A stretch of 64,000 nt of DNA, from NCBI GenBank assembly GCA_014706295.1, contig JACSVZ010000004.1, positions 93,231,423-93,295,422 on the forward strand, in the 5' to 3' direction. Positions 48,775 through 60,045 of the stretch are shown in pieces. The stretch is from Lycocorax pyrrhopterus obiensis (Eukaryota > Chordata > Aves > Passeriformes > Paradisaeidae). Positions within the stretch are counted from its first letter, which is position 1, and each line of letters starts with the position of its first letter. A program made the position numbers and the translations under genes. The notes beneath the pieces are model-generated. The model saw nothing but the letters and a program-made list of their open reading frames with translations, was not told the origin of the DNA and made no database searches.

Positions 48775-51172
48775 TTTCCCTGGCACTGTGGGTACCGCTG
48801 CTGTCTCTGGGGCCTCTGGTAGCTGATGCGACAATCCTGGGGGGGGACTTTTCTGGGCAGTCCTTTATAAAGTGTCCAAATTCCCTGCAATTGAAACAGC
48901 GGGCATTATCTTTCTAAGTCACCACTGCAAATGCACCAGATACCCCTTCTGCAATGCCCTTTGCAACTGCTTGGGCAACTGTGTTTTCAGTGGACATATG
49001 GCCTATGCAGCCTTCCACCATTTGCTCTATGGTGGGTTCTGTGTCCAGGGGTAAAGCCCTTAGGATAGACTTACATTGTTCATTAGCATTTGTCATAGCA
49101 AGTTTACTCTAGTTCCTTTCGTCCCTCTGGACTTTCTATTTGTTTTTCCAGGGCTAACTTTAACCTGTCCATGAATTTAATAAAACTCTCATCCACCCCC
49201 TGTTTGATGTTAGAAAAATGTTGTGTGGGCATTGAGTCATCAGGGGTAAGAAGCAGTGATGTTTTTGCTGCAATGGATATATCCTGCAGTGCAGCTTCAG
49301 GTATAGTGTTTGTTTGGTCTGAGGGTTTTTGAAGTTCACCTTCTCCAGCTAATTGCTCAACAGTCAAATTTGGCTGACTCGCGTCTTTAGAATAGGAGTC
49401 AGATAATGTTTTTAATTGTCTTTTCCAATGTCTCTCCCAGAGCATATATTCTGCTGGGCTAAGAAGGCAGTTAACAATATTTTAAATGTCATGCGGAATG
49501 AGTGTGTAGGCAGAGAAGGTGGCTTCTAATAAACTTCTAAAAAAATGGGATCCCCGCCCGTGTTCTTTAGCGACCTTGCAAAGCTCTCTGATTTCCCTAT
49601 AGGGGATTGGCTCCCATACTCTTACATTTATGGGTCCCCCCACCTCCCTTTTGAAAAAACTACTGGGAAGGCTGAGATCTTTTGGGCTAGTTCCCAGTCT
49701 CCTTCCCGGGTAGCTTCTCTGTGTGTCTGTGTCCAGCGATCCTCAGGCTCTGATTCAGAGTCTGTGGTGCTGCTGTCATCCTGTGAAAGGGAGGAGAAGT
49801 GCTCCCTGGGGCGGGCTGGGGCAGCCTGGAGCTGAGCGGCAGGGGGAAGAGCGTGGCAGGATGCCGGCACAGCTCAAGTCAGGCTGGGGGAGGGAGTTGC
49901 GGGGAGCCGGGAGTGCCGTGCCGGGGCGGGGGGGTGCATCCCGGCCGTGGGAAGGCGGCGGGGACGCAGCAGCCGTACGGCACGTACAGATCTCAGGAGA
50001 AGCAGGGGTTAGGATGCTGCCACTGCTGCTAGGCTGTTTCCAGTCCGCGGCAGCGGCTGGGAAGGGTTGAGGGGAAGGGGTTAGAGGAGTAGGGTTTAAA
50101 GCAGAAACCTCGGAAGCAGAGTTTCCTGGAGGGGCTGAAAAGGCAGGGGGACCCGGGCTCCCGTCCCCTGAGGGGGGAAGGGTGGGGGGTGTCAAGGTTT
50201 GAGGCTGCAAAACCGGTAGAACAGGTTTGTATAAAGAAGACCGGACTTCATTAGCAATTGAAAGAGAGCAAGGATGGGTGATAGCAAGGGGATTGCTTGA
50301 GGGCACAGAGACTAGGGAATCGCTTTTCAAGCAGCCAGGCGTTTGTCTTCCCGGTGCTGGGGTGTGGGTGGGGGGGGTGTATGAACACGGCAGGGGGATT
50401 GGAAGGCACAAAAGGCAGTAGGGGGGGAAGCAGCAAGAGGATGGGGGGTGCGGGGCATGCAGGGGTGCGGGGCATGCAGGGGTGCGCCTGCAGCCAGGGG
50501 AACAGCTGCAGACGGCGGCTGGGAGGGGTGGTACTCCAGGGGTTCGGGGTAGCTTGGAACGGGGGAAGGGAGGGTAGCAGAGAAGGCTGCATCGCCTGTG
50601 TCTTCTTTCGGGGAGAGAGATGGATACATAGCAGGGAAGAGGGGTTGGGTTTTGGGGGCGGGGGGAGGTTCCAAGGCAACTTGGCCAGAGTCGCCCCGGC
50701 AGGCAGAGAGAGAGGATCGGAAAGCATTAGGGTCTCCATGGCAACCCTGCCCCGTACGGGAACATCTGTCTTCCGATTCTCTCTCAGGTTTGGGGGAACA
50801 GCGAGTGGACAGCGGAGCAGGGGAGGGTTTAGACTTGGGATTTCCCAAAATACCCGAAATACTGCAGGCTTTTTCTACTAATTTAACAATTATATGAAAC
50901 AAGGGGATAAACTGAGAAACGGAAAAATCACCAGAAGCTTGAAGAGAATAGATTTTTTTCCCAACACGATCCCAAAAGGAGTTAGAAAGAATAGAGTCCC
51001 CGTTAACATCAGAGAAATTCTTAGAAATCCAAATAATAAAGAACTTGCGTTTCCTCTTAGAAATATTCCCCTTAGAAAGCTTAAAATTACTAGCAAGAAG
51101 GATTTTTAGAACTTGGGAATAAAGGTCTCTCTCAGATTGGGTGAGGCTAGGTTTTCCCAGCCTCTGTCCCAT
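48600..51172 (-). pseudogene. gag: gag, matrix-proline-rich-capsid-nucleocapsid; broken
   Basis: Gag builds the particle. The ATG at 51170..51172 has A at -3 and G at +4. MA starts MGQRLGK (N-myristoylation glycine plus basic residues) and contains WDRVGKKI, in betaretrovirus style. A long Pro/Ser/Ala-rich region follows (about 50,750..49,700), then an acidic SESEPED patch and AFPVVF at the CA start. CA has LLSPAEYMLWERHW and the major homology region QGVDESFIKFMDRL. NC has one perfect zinc knuckle, CFNCREFGHFIKDC (48857..48898), and a degenerate second one. Lesions: frame changes at the C8 run 50370..50377, between 49,799 and 49,876, near 49,636, near 49,105 and at the C8 run 48839..48846, with stops TAA at 49482..49484 and TAG at 48914..48916. 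CA and the last NC segment share the frame that slips into pro. Confidence 0.93.
48744..48780 (-). promoter_or_regulatory. gag-pro -1 ribosomal frameshift site GGGAAAC with hairpin
   Basis: GGGAAAC (RC of 48774..48780) sits in the gag frame as G GGA AAC. Nine bases downstream a perfect 8-bp hairpin, AGCGTGGG-ACAGC-CCCACGCT, occupies 48744..48764, and two G-U pairs can extend it. The heptamer is the kind used at gag-pro by Mason-Pfizer-type betaretroviruses. The shift leads from the frame of CA and the end of NC into the open pro frame. Confidence 0.85.
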
Positions 51173-51265
51173 CCTGGTGGTCCCACTCCCTTACCCAGCA
51201 GAAAAAAGAGAAAAAAAAGCAAAAAGGACCCAAAATATAAAGCGCGCAGAAGAACCCCAATTTTA

Positions 51266-51271
51266 ACTTAC
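51266..51271 (-). promoter_or_regulatory. Candidate major splice donor GTAAGT
   Basis: TTG/GTAAGTT-like context (minus strand) about 94 bases upstream of the gag ATG. It would pair with the acceptor at 45067 to make env RNA. Confidence 0.5.
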
Positions 51272-51525
51272 AATTCTTTCTCCAGGTGTGGGGACAGCTA
51301 GTAGGGTCAAAATAAAAGCTGCTGGTGAGGTGGTCAGCCTGAAGTCGATCCTCAGAAGTGTTTCTTCTTCAAGATGGTAGACGAGGGTCTCGACCTGTCT
51401 CTTTGGATAGCCCCTACTAAAACATAGGGGTGTCTCCACAGAGAAAGTGCCAATCTGAAGGCAGCTTCAGTCCTGCAAACAGCTGTGCAGGAGTCGCTCT
51501 CTTCAAGGACTTCTAGGGTCAGTCC

Positions 51526-51543
51526 AAGCAGTTCAAAGCGCCA
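51526..51543 (-). promoter_or_regulatory. Primer-binding site candidate, tRNA not assigned
   Basis: Three bases after the LTR end (TAG) the minus strand reads TGGCGCTTTGAACTGCTT. The TGG start complements a tRNA CCA end, and TGGCGC also starts the lysine-tRNA sites, but the rest does not match a lysine tRNA as I know it. Position is convincing, identity is not. Confidence 0.6.
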
Positions 51544-51546
51544 CTA

Positions 51547-52076
51547 TGTCTTTAGAGGGGTCTGATGCTGGTCAAGCACCACTATGCCACGGCCTTCCTA
51601 GAGAGAGTGTCCTGCAGAGAACAACTCTTCCAGGGGCGAGGGCAAGCCCCCCTGGTCAGTGGGTGATCTCAGCAAGTGTAGCGATTTCTCAGCTACAGTG
51701 ATTCCAGCTTTTGTGATTCAGCTCTTCGTGAAATCACCCGAGGCAAACTCAGGGACAGAGAGACAGGAGGCCTGTATGGCAATTCCACAGAGGCAGCTTT
51801 AATTGTCCAGCAGTCCCTGCAAAGGGGAGCCAGGGACTGACCTCCCTAGGTTCAGGGGGGACTCAGGCCCCTTTTTATGGGGAAGGCAGGGGAGTGGGGT
51901 AGAAACCAATTGGCCAACTGGATACAAGGTATTACCATAGGGGAACAAAGCATACTGGGGTTGGTCGCTGTAACCTCGAAGTGAGCTGGTGGAGAGAGTG
52001 TCCTTTATGCCCTCACACCTCTCTCCTCCAAGGGAGCACAGACGGCTCCTGTGCTAAGAGTTCACAGCCCTCCACA
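51547..52076 (-). repeat. 5' LTR (530 bp)
   Basis: It has the same ends as the 3' LTR (TGTGGAGGGC ... AGACA). CCAAT lies at 51909..51913, TATA-like CATAAAAAG at 51871..51879 and ATTAAA at 51798..51803. It drives the genomic RNA toward lower coordinates. The last ~12 bases of U5 (51547..51560) differ most from the partner LTR. Confidence 0.97.
51871..51879 (-). promoter_or_regulatory. TATA-like box of the 5' LTR promoter
   Basis: CATAAAAAG on the minus strand, with CCAAT about 30 bases upstream. Transcription should start 25-30 bases downstream, near 51,845. Confidence 0.7.
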
Positions 52077-52082
52077 TCCCCA
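52077..52082. repeat. Target-site duplication, right copy (TCCCCA)
   Basis: Pairs with TCCCTA at 43102..43107, with one mismatch in six. Confidence 0.85.
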
Positions 52083-54635
52083 GTGAAATTAAATTGAAAC
52101 ATCTACATATGAGGAATCCAGGTTCAATACCTCAATAGTGGCAAAATCTTGTGTTGATTTTTTTTTCCAGCTTCAGCTGAAGTTAATCAGAAAGCACTCA
52201 GACTTGCATCCCAAGTCTCGTGTCCTGCAGAAATGAGCTGGAATGCCAGAAAAGCCAGGAAGACAGGAAAATACAGTGTCTTTTCAGTCATACTAACAAG
52301 GCCAGCCCTACACTGGTTTAAACCCAAAGAAAATCAGCTTGTATGATGGTTGCAGTTGTCTGTGCTAGAAAGGAACACAACGATCCATGAGGTCAGTCTC
52401 AGTATCATCTTATCTGTGCAAGCTTAAATTTACTTAATTTGAGTCTGTGACTCATATAAACATGTTGCTATAGCTTTTCAGGTTGAAGGGAAACAGGTTT
52501 GATTCTGCTAAATTAAAAGTAACCAGCAGATTTACATAGACTTGTACAGGAATAAGGTAGCCCTAAGTTACTAAATCGAACAGGCATTACAATACTTGCA
52601 AAAGAGAAGAAAAAAAAGTTATTTTTTCAAGGAAACAGCTAAAATAGCTATAAAAATAGACAAAAATTTACCAGCAGGCTTTGTTAAATAGAAAGCATTT
52701 CTTTGTTTAAGTATGGATGCATCAATTTCCAGCAACTTTTCCAAAAGCATTTAAGTGACTTGGGAACTTAAGATCATGACATGTTTTTGGAAAACTTCTT
52801 ATTCTAAATCAGATTGCATAAAAATCTGTGAAAGTTTCAAGGGATGGACAGAAAGATGTCCAAACTGGTTTCTTTTTTGCATTCCTTGCTTGTAGCTTCT
52901 CCCTCTGTTAGCTGCCTTTTTTAATCTCACTTTTTTGGGAAATAAAAAAAAATTAAAAAAGAAAGGAAAAAAAGCAATACTCAGACATGCAGCCTGGATC
53001 AAAGCTCTGGTGGGTAGCTGGGAAATACTTTAGAGATCAGGTGAAATGAATTCAAGATGAGTGAAAATGGTCTTTGGTTCTGCTCTGCTACCTTTTACTG
53101 AAGATTCACTGCAGAGACGTGAATCATCTCCATCCACACTGTGCTTTGCTTCTTGCAGGCATTTTTCACAGATCTCTCCTGCTTCTTTTGTCTCCCAGTG
53201 TCAGACACGGTGATTTACCATTGGTCACTGTGGCATTAAGGGCTTACTACCAGTTAGAACAAATGTGAAGGAAAAGGAACCTGCTGCAAAATAAATAAAT
53301 AACATAATGGCAGACACCTTGTAATAAGGAATAACAATTAGGTAATAAAGACATGGAAAAATGGGAAAGCACAGCTTCTGTTCACTTGGCTTACAGCAAA
53401 AACCAATATTTTTTACTTTAGATCAACTGAAATCTCTGCTTAAAGTAAACCGAGAATACAATTAGATTCAGGCAACTGGGCTCTTTGTCTTTTTAGAAAG
53501 AAATCTCCTTCCCATGCAGAATGAACAATAGAAACATAGAAATAGGGTAAAAAAAATACTTTTAATGAACACATTAATAATCAAACAGATGTAATTGTAC
53601 AAGACACTAATGGAAACCATTGTTCACAGAAGAAGACAAATATCAACATAATAAAATCCTGGTTTTATAAGGTATATGAAACTTCAGCTCTCTTCTCCAA
53701 GTTATCCCCTCAAAAAATAAATAAAGATCATGTATTGAATATAATAACTGTGATTCTATTTAGAAAATCTAAATCACTGGTTTTTTAGAGAATTCAAAAA
53801 ACCTAGGAGTGGTACCTGCAGGCTTAAATTTTATGTCTTCCTTCAGGGACTGTAAATAGTTTTTGTGTTTATGATAAAGAGATAGCAGGAAAAAAAATGA
53901 GGAATATATAAGAGAAATATGCATATTTTACCTGAAAAGGAGTTTTGTCTTCTTCATTTACATATAATAGCCCAGAGATCCCATATATGTTATTAAATTT
54001 TAATGCTAATGGTATGCTAAGAAAAGCATGTACCGCTGTTACTACATACACTACAGTACAGAAGAGAACCAAATCACATTTTAAGATCTCCCATTTTTTC
54101 CCCAACACTTTTTACTTATGTTTAAACTCTTAGATGTGTCTCTAAGGTCTTTTAAACTCTCAAAAAAGACTTCAGCCAAACCCAGACTACACAAGGGCCT
54201 GAGCATTGAGTAAAATAAATTAAAAAAAAAAATTAAAAACCAAACTGAAGCAAATATAGAAAATTATTTGTGAGACTTTTTAAAAATTCTGTTGGACAAT
54301 AAAACTAAAACTACAGATGATACCAGGTTCCATTCCAACAAATATCATATTAATGGACTTTGCAATAGTGTTTAAAACATTTTCTGATTTTTCAAAGAAG
54401 CGTGTAAGTACCAAGGGCCAGTGCTCATTTGTCATTAGTAAGAGGGCTGTTATTTTCAGGGCAACTCATTGTGCCTGGGATGGTTTTGGAGTGTATTTCC
54501 CAAAAGATATTCCCCAAACTGTTATTCCAAGTGAAGAAATGTTGGGTGTATGAAAGCAGCATTGTTTTCTCAGAGCTTTTATCACTCATGGTTTGGACTC
54601 AAGGATTTAGTTTATTCGCTCCCTAAATTAGGGCA
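52083..54635. other. Intergenic, no gene seen
   Basis: AT-rich with A-rich low-complexity spots (52949..52976, 54223..54238). No frame with coding character. Confidence 0.5.
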
Positions 54636-55730
54636 TGTCATGGGTTGACACTGGCCCACTGCCAGGCATCCATGAAAGCTGCTCATTCACTCCCCTCTGC
54701 AGCTGGACAGAGAAGAGAAAATTTAATGAAGGGTTCATAAGCTGAGATAAGGACCAAGGGCGATCACTCACCAAATACCATCATGGGCAAAACAGGCTCA
54801 ATTTAGAGATAGAAAGTGAATTTATTACGAACAAAATCAGAGCAGGATACTGAGAAGTAAAATAAGACCTTAAAAACACCTTCCCCCCACACCTCCCTCC
54901 TTCCAGCTCTACCTCCTACCCCAGCGGTGCAAGGAGACAGGGAATGGGAATATAGTCTGTTCATCACCTGTGGCTTCTCCCAATGCTCAGGGAGAGGAGT
55001 CCTTCTCCTGCTGCACTGTGGGGTCCCTCCCACGGGAGAAAGTTCTCCATGAACTTCTCCAGTGTGAGTCCATCTCATGAGCAGCAACTCCCTGCGACTG
55101 CTGCAAAGTGAGTCCCTCCCGTGGGCAACAGCACCCCCCAAACTGCTGCAGCATGGGTCACTCTTTCATGGGGTGCAGTCCTCCAAGAACGGGCTGCTCC
55201 AGCCTGGGAACAGGGCCCCACTCTCTACGGGTCTCCCACAGGGTCACAGCCTCCTCCCAGGTATCCACCTGCTCCAGTGTGAGCACCTCCCCCATGGGCT
55301 GCAGGTGGATCTCTGCATCCCCCGTGGATGCCCATGGGCTGCAGGGGCACAGCTGCCTCACCATGGGCTGCACCACGGGCTGGCTGCAGGGGAATCTTGG
55401 CCCTGAAACCTGGAGCACCTCCTCTCCCTGCTTCTGCACTGACCTTGGTGTCTGCAGAGCTGTTCTTCTCACATGTTCTCACTCCGCTCTTCTCTGGCTG
55501 CAAATATGACTGTGCAACAACCTTTGTTTTGATTTCTTCTTAACTATGTTATCACAGAGGCATTACCACCATTTCTGAGCGACCCAGCCTTGGCCAGCAG
55601 CAGGCCTATCTTTGGAGCTGCCAGGGATTGGCTCTGCCAGACATCGTGGAAGCTTCCAGCAGTTTCTCTCAGAAGCCACCTCTGTGGCTGCCCCCACACT
55701 ACTAAAAACAGGCCACGCAAACCCAATACA
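54636..55730 (-). mobile_element. Long solo LTR of an avian ERV family
   Basis: The plus strand begins TGTCATGGGTTGACAC and ends AAACCCAATACA, so the minus strand reads TGTATTGGGTTTGCGTGG ... CATGACA, which I recognise from bird genomes. AATAAA lies at 54821..54826 on the minus strand. The GC-rich middle carries repeated 'ccatgggctgc' words at 55291, 55331 and 55361. No viral genes adjoin. The flanks show no exact target duplication. Frames of 92-133 codons inside are incidental products of the GC-rich repeats. Confidence 0.85.
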
Positions 55731-56831
55731 GGGGGGAAAAAAACCCCACTTTTCATTATATAATTCCAAAGGATCTCTGAGAAGGGATGTTGCACTGAAA
55801 GCCAGTAACTTTTCTTGTTGTCAGACCAATCCTTGGCATAGTCTGGGCATAGGCATCATTCAAGACACCATCAGTCAGCCAGAAATTTTTGAGGCAGCCT
55901 CTCTGTTTCAGAGCATGAGACACTTCTTCCTTTTTTTTTTTTAATCATCATGTACACAAGCTGCTATATGCAGACCCTCTTATGACCAAAGAACAGTCCT
56001 GGGAACTTCCCTTTTAGTAGTACAACCATGGCCAGAGGCTCCCACATACCACAGCCAAGCCTTTCTTTTGAGACATCCCTCCTGGGAAGAGTTTGTGCTG
56101 TTCCTCCCAACAACTGCTCAGTTCTTTTTTTCCTGTGGACTACAGGAGCTATTGCTGAAGGCTGCCACTCCAGGTTCTGCTGTAGAGACAGATCTAAGCC
56201 TATTGTTCAGCCATGGAATATATTGCTCTTATTTTAGATAATTTTCAAATTATTTCCTAACAGCAGGAAAAGCAGAGGATGGAGACTGCAACACATGGCA
56301 CGTGTATATCCACTTTCGATCCCCAGGACCCCCTTGCAAATGAGATCTTGTACTTTATAGAGCTTTGTTTTCCCAGTAGTAAACTATTTAAATGGATAAC
56401 CACATTTAAGCTACTCCTGGGGAAGAGCCAATTTAAGAAAAAAATCATCCAGGAATTCACTGCAAATGAGATGCTGCCTCTCCAAAGACTTTGTTCCTTG
56501 CCATCATGGTGACAGGCTTGGGATTGGCTTCTAACAGAGAATACCAGAAAGCTGTGAATTTGCCCATTATAACTTAAATTAAGATGGTTGGAACTGTATA
56601 GACAAAAAGGGATCTTCCCCCCAGTTTCCCCCCAGAAACCCCCTCAAACCAACCCTATGTATCTTTCACGGCAAATAAAAAACAGTAACCATGTTATAAA
56701 TACCAACTACAGCAAGGTAGTGAAAGTTACTAGTCTTTCCTTATGAAATGAAACCATGTGATTAAGGTGCAGTTCTTTGGGGCAGTTAGCTAATGTAAGG
56801 GATTCTTATGGATTCTGTATTGCACTTCAGT
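55731..56831. other. Intergenic, no gene seen
   Basis: No supported gene. An 'aataaaaa' string and poly-C/poly-A stretches around 56,620..56,690 have no obvious meaning. Confidence 0.5.
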
Positions 56832-56990
56832 CACAGAAAGGTGGCTGATGCCCCAAGCCTGTCAGTATTTCAGAGGCATTTGGACAATGCCCTTAACTAC
56901 ATATTTAATTGTCAGGCAGCCCTGAAGCCGCCAGCCAGTTGGACTAAATGATCTTTGTACATCCCTTCCAACTGTAATATTCTATCCTAC
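56832..56990 (+). mobile_element. CR1 LINE 3' end
   Basis: 'gaaaggtggctgatgcccc', 'cagaggcatttggacaatgcc', 'gccagttggactaaatgatc', 'catcccttccaactg' and a terminal 'tattctatcct' follow a CR1 subfamily 3' end different from the copy at 9480. It is 5'-truncated. Confidence 0.9.
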
Positions 56991-59894
56991 ATCTAGCTTT
57001 AATTTTTTTAATAATTTTTATTTGACAAGCTGTTGCACTGCTGTTATTATAATTATATATGTATTTATATCCCAGTTGAAGTCAGCAGTAAAACTGCTAT
57101 TGATCCATTATCTGGAATTCTGAGATATCAGCTTTAAGGTGTGGTTTGCATCTACAGTTGCATCTATTCACAGGTGTTCTATAGGCATCAAAAATTATAA
57201 ATCTACTGCATAACAAAAATTAAGGCTAGTGTTCACACAGAATTTTTTGAGGGCACAACCTAGTCTGGTCAGGATTGGTCTGTTTAGCTGCTTGAATTGT
57301 TACAATGCAGAGGAAATTGCTGGTCAACAGAATCCAAAAAACACTTCCAAGGAGTAACCTGGCTTTTTGTCTTGCGAGAACAAATGAAAATGCTCATGGA
57401 GCAGTACCTAGAAACAATCAACTTGTACTGATGGACAGAAGAGTTTATCTCAGTGGTCAAGCACACTCACAGTTGCAAAATATGTCTAGCTTGGAAAATG
57501 AACTGATGTATAAATATTTCTTAGGAACTCACAGAAAACTCTCTGCTACATGATGGGTTTTGTGACCTCTGCAGGACTTGCCCATCCACTCCAGCTTCCT
57601 CTTACTCAGTGCACACAGGCATTTGTTACCCAAGAAATGAGAGTGCTATCTACTCAATGGTGAGGTGCCTCAAATTAGCCCAATGGCTTAACTTTCTGTT
57701 CTAGTTGTTCTAAATTCAAAAGTCACCCACAATGAATATATTTATTTTTGATGGATTCAGTAGTCATTACTATTGCATTCATCAATTGGAGGCATTTCAA
57801 GGGCACTGAAGTGTATTAATTGAAACAAGTTAAATCAGCAGACATTGCTGGAATTACTCCTTTTCACTTTCTTTCTTAAACTAGTTGGCCTTGGTGTCTT
57901 TGATTAAATCACTTGAGTAGTATTTCATTGGTATTTCTAATTTATGCCACTATTCTGCTAACATCCATCCATAAATGATCAGGGCTAATTTCCATCTGTG
58001 GACATTTGAGAAACACTCCTTTATTGTTTGCTCTTCAAAGAGTGAAGGTGCTTCTACAATGGTTTGCTAACTTTGGAAGCTTGCCAGCCTTACTACAATT
58101 TTCAGCACTGTTCATGTGAAGAAGAGTTGAGTATAGCAAATAAACATATGCCAAACTGGTTACAGGTCTATGCAGGAGGTCCACAGAGATTAAAGAAACT
58201 TGTAGGTCAGTTGTAAGTAGTTCAAAGAGTCCTTCATTTCCTCACTTTTGAGATTTTGCTTACAGCTCCCTTATCTACCAAGCTGAAATCCCATTTGGTA
58301 CAAGCAGAACTTCAAAAGTAGAGCTCCTATTTGGTTCCTAGAAATAACAGCTTTCCTTTCATTGGCAACTACTGACCTGCTGGCCCTAGTGTCAGGAAGA
58401 AATATTAATTATATTCCCACTTTTAATCACATCAAGGGAGACGTCAAATCTTAAATAGCACCATAAACAGCTTTACACAAATCAAAGACTCCCTCTATTA
58501 GAACCTGTTAAAAACTTTAAGTAACAAATTCACAAAATCTGTTTTATTAAAACAGATATATAAAATTATATTAAAATTATATTTATTTATATAAAAATTG
58601 TTTTATTATACTGGGAACTTGGGAATTTTGCTATATCACTGCATGTTATTTGAAAATCAAAAGAACACAATTTACATCTAGAGTAGAGTGCTTGTCTACT
58701 GGTATACTATGACTGTTAGCTAAGGATTCACCAGCCTGGCCAAAGTCAAGAGCCATCCTTGGAATTTAAGAACCTTTTTGAAGTTGCCATTTGACTGACC
58801 TTTCTTGTCTTCTTAATGTCACGCGAGCCAGTGAACTGAAGAGTAAAGTTCAGCTAAATCCAAAACTGTGCTAAGAGCACTACACATGCACTTCCTTCAA
58901 TTTGCTTCTCTTCCTGTCGAGCATGATGAATTCATAGAGCCCTCTGAAGTTTACTGATGCAAAGCACTCAGTTGGATTCTCTTCCAAATTCAAATGATAG
59001 AAGTCTTCCCTAGATCTTGATAACACTTTTAAGAAATTATGAAATTACCACCCTTCTGGTTTCTCTGCAATAAAGGTGAAACCAATTCAGAAATACACTT
59101 TCAGCTCTCTATGCTAAAGCCATTCAGGGTCTCCTGCCAATCACTGAGAAGAGAGATTATTTCAAGACCTCCCCCATCACATATATTATAATCACAGCTT
59201 ATTCCTTGTCCGATATGGTAATTGCAGGCACAGAACTGCAGATACTGACTGGTAGAAACTACCATTCTGTATGTACCAATCTGGTAGGATACAAACCAGC
59301 CTGAGTACAGAAACTGTCAGCCTAGTTGTCAGCATCACATTATGCCCAGTAAACCTGGTATTGCAAACACTGCTTTTTTTCCACTGGTTATGTCTTCTGA
59401 AGTATCCTTTAAAGGATAAAGCCAATATGATTAAGGCTAGAGAAATTACATACTCAGCTAGTGTTTCATTGGGACATGACAACCAGATACTAGATTAAAC
59501 TACACAAAACCCTAAAATTAATTCTCAATCTACAGTATTTTTGCTGATATTCTTCTGATTCAGACATTTTAGGAGGTCCGCAGTATGAAAACAGGTTTGT
59601 TTGTTATTTTTTCCTTTTACAGGCAAGCTCGTAGATGTGATACATGGAAAATGTGATCAAACTTGCTGACTATACCATGGGAATCTGTTCTTCTGACAAT
59701 TCAGCCCAGGATAAAGGTTACAGTCACCAAAGCTGCAGAAGGCTTTACTCAAAGCTCATAGGGCATGTTTTAAAGCAATGGTCAACACTTAGTACTTCCT
59801 TTCCATGTTTCCTTCCCTGCATAAGTCTAAGTCATAAATGCTGCCAGATACACAAGTGTGATAAACTTTTAATCTTGCAACTCTGCTTTTATTC
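56991..59894. other. Intergenic, no gene seen
   Basis: AT-rich, with a nearly pure A/T stretch at 58,545..58,610. No coding signal recognised. Confidence 0.5.
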
Positions 59895-60045
59895 AAGCTT
59901 GTTCAGCTCATGGTCCACCAAGACCCTTAGGTCTTTTGGCCAGAGCTGTTCCCCACCCTGTGCTAAAGTTGTTCTTTCCTTTCCAGGTACATACAGGGCT
60001 TTGCTTTTATCCTGACTGAGCTTCAAAAGGTTCCCATCTATAAGA
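59895..60045 (-). mobile_element. CR1 LINE internal fragment, reverse orientation
   Basis: 'ttcagctcatggtccacca', 'agacccttaggtcttttggc', 'cagagctgttccccaccc' and 'tacagggctttgcttttatcc' match the reverse complement of the CR1 region that in full copies reads on aligned ORF2. It is a fragment only, with uncertain ends. Confidence 0.65.

Larger units (their letters stand above)
51173..51546 (-). other. Proviral 5' leader
   Basis: Untranslated leader between the 5' LTR and gag, 374 bases. It holds the primer-binding site next to the LTR and a GTAAGT splice-donor candidate. The packaging signal should lie here, but I cannot point to it. Confidence 0.8.
43108..52076 (-). mobile_element. Class II endogenous retrovirus, full-length but defective provirus
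   Basis: An 8,969-bp provirus on the minus strand with the order 5' LTR, leader, gag, pro, pol, env, polypurine tract, 3' LTR. LTRs are 530 bp each, and a 6-bp target duplication flanks the element. Gag, pro and pol occupy frames related by successive -1 steps, and pro carries a dUTPase-like domain, which places gag-pro-pol in the betaretrovirus/ERVK group. The env transmembrane subunit has alpharetrovirus features. About eleven frameshifts and three premature stops break gag, pol and env, so the copy is not replication-competent. The closest named avian family cannot be stated without a database search. Confidence 0.97.

Noticed and set aside
50251..50739. 162-codon proline-rich frame, minus strand, as an alternative gag frame
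   Set aside because: Overlaps the MA/proline-rich frame that starts at the gag ATG; its residues are a frame-shifted reading of the same region.
50297..50881. 194-codon glycine-rich frame, plus strand
   Set aside because: Antisense of the proline-rich gag region; GC-rich sequence removes stops on both strands.
52077..54635. Transduced host sequence or oncogene next to the provirus
   Set aside because: The 6-bp target duplication closes the element at 52076; nothing beyond it resembles a captured gene.
55108..55509. 133-codon frame, plus strand
   Set aside because: GC-rich repeated centre of a solo LTR.
59644..60015. 123-codon frame, plus strand
   Set aside because: Overlaps a reverse-orientation CR1 fragment and has no domain.
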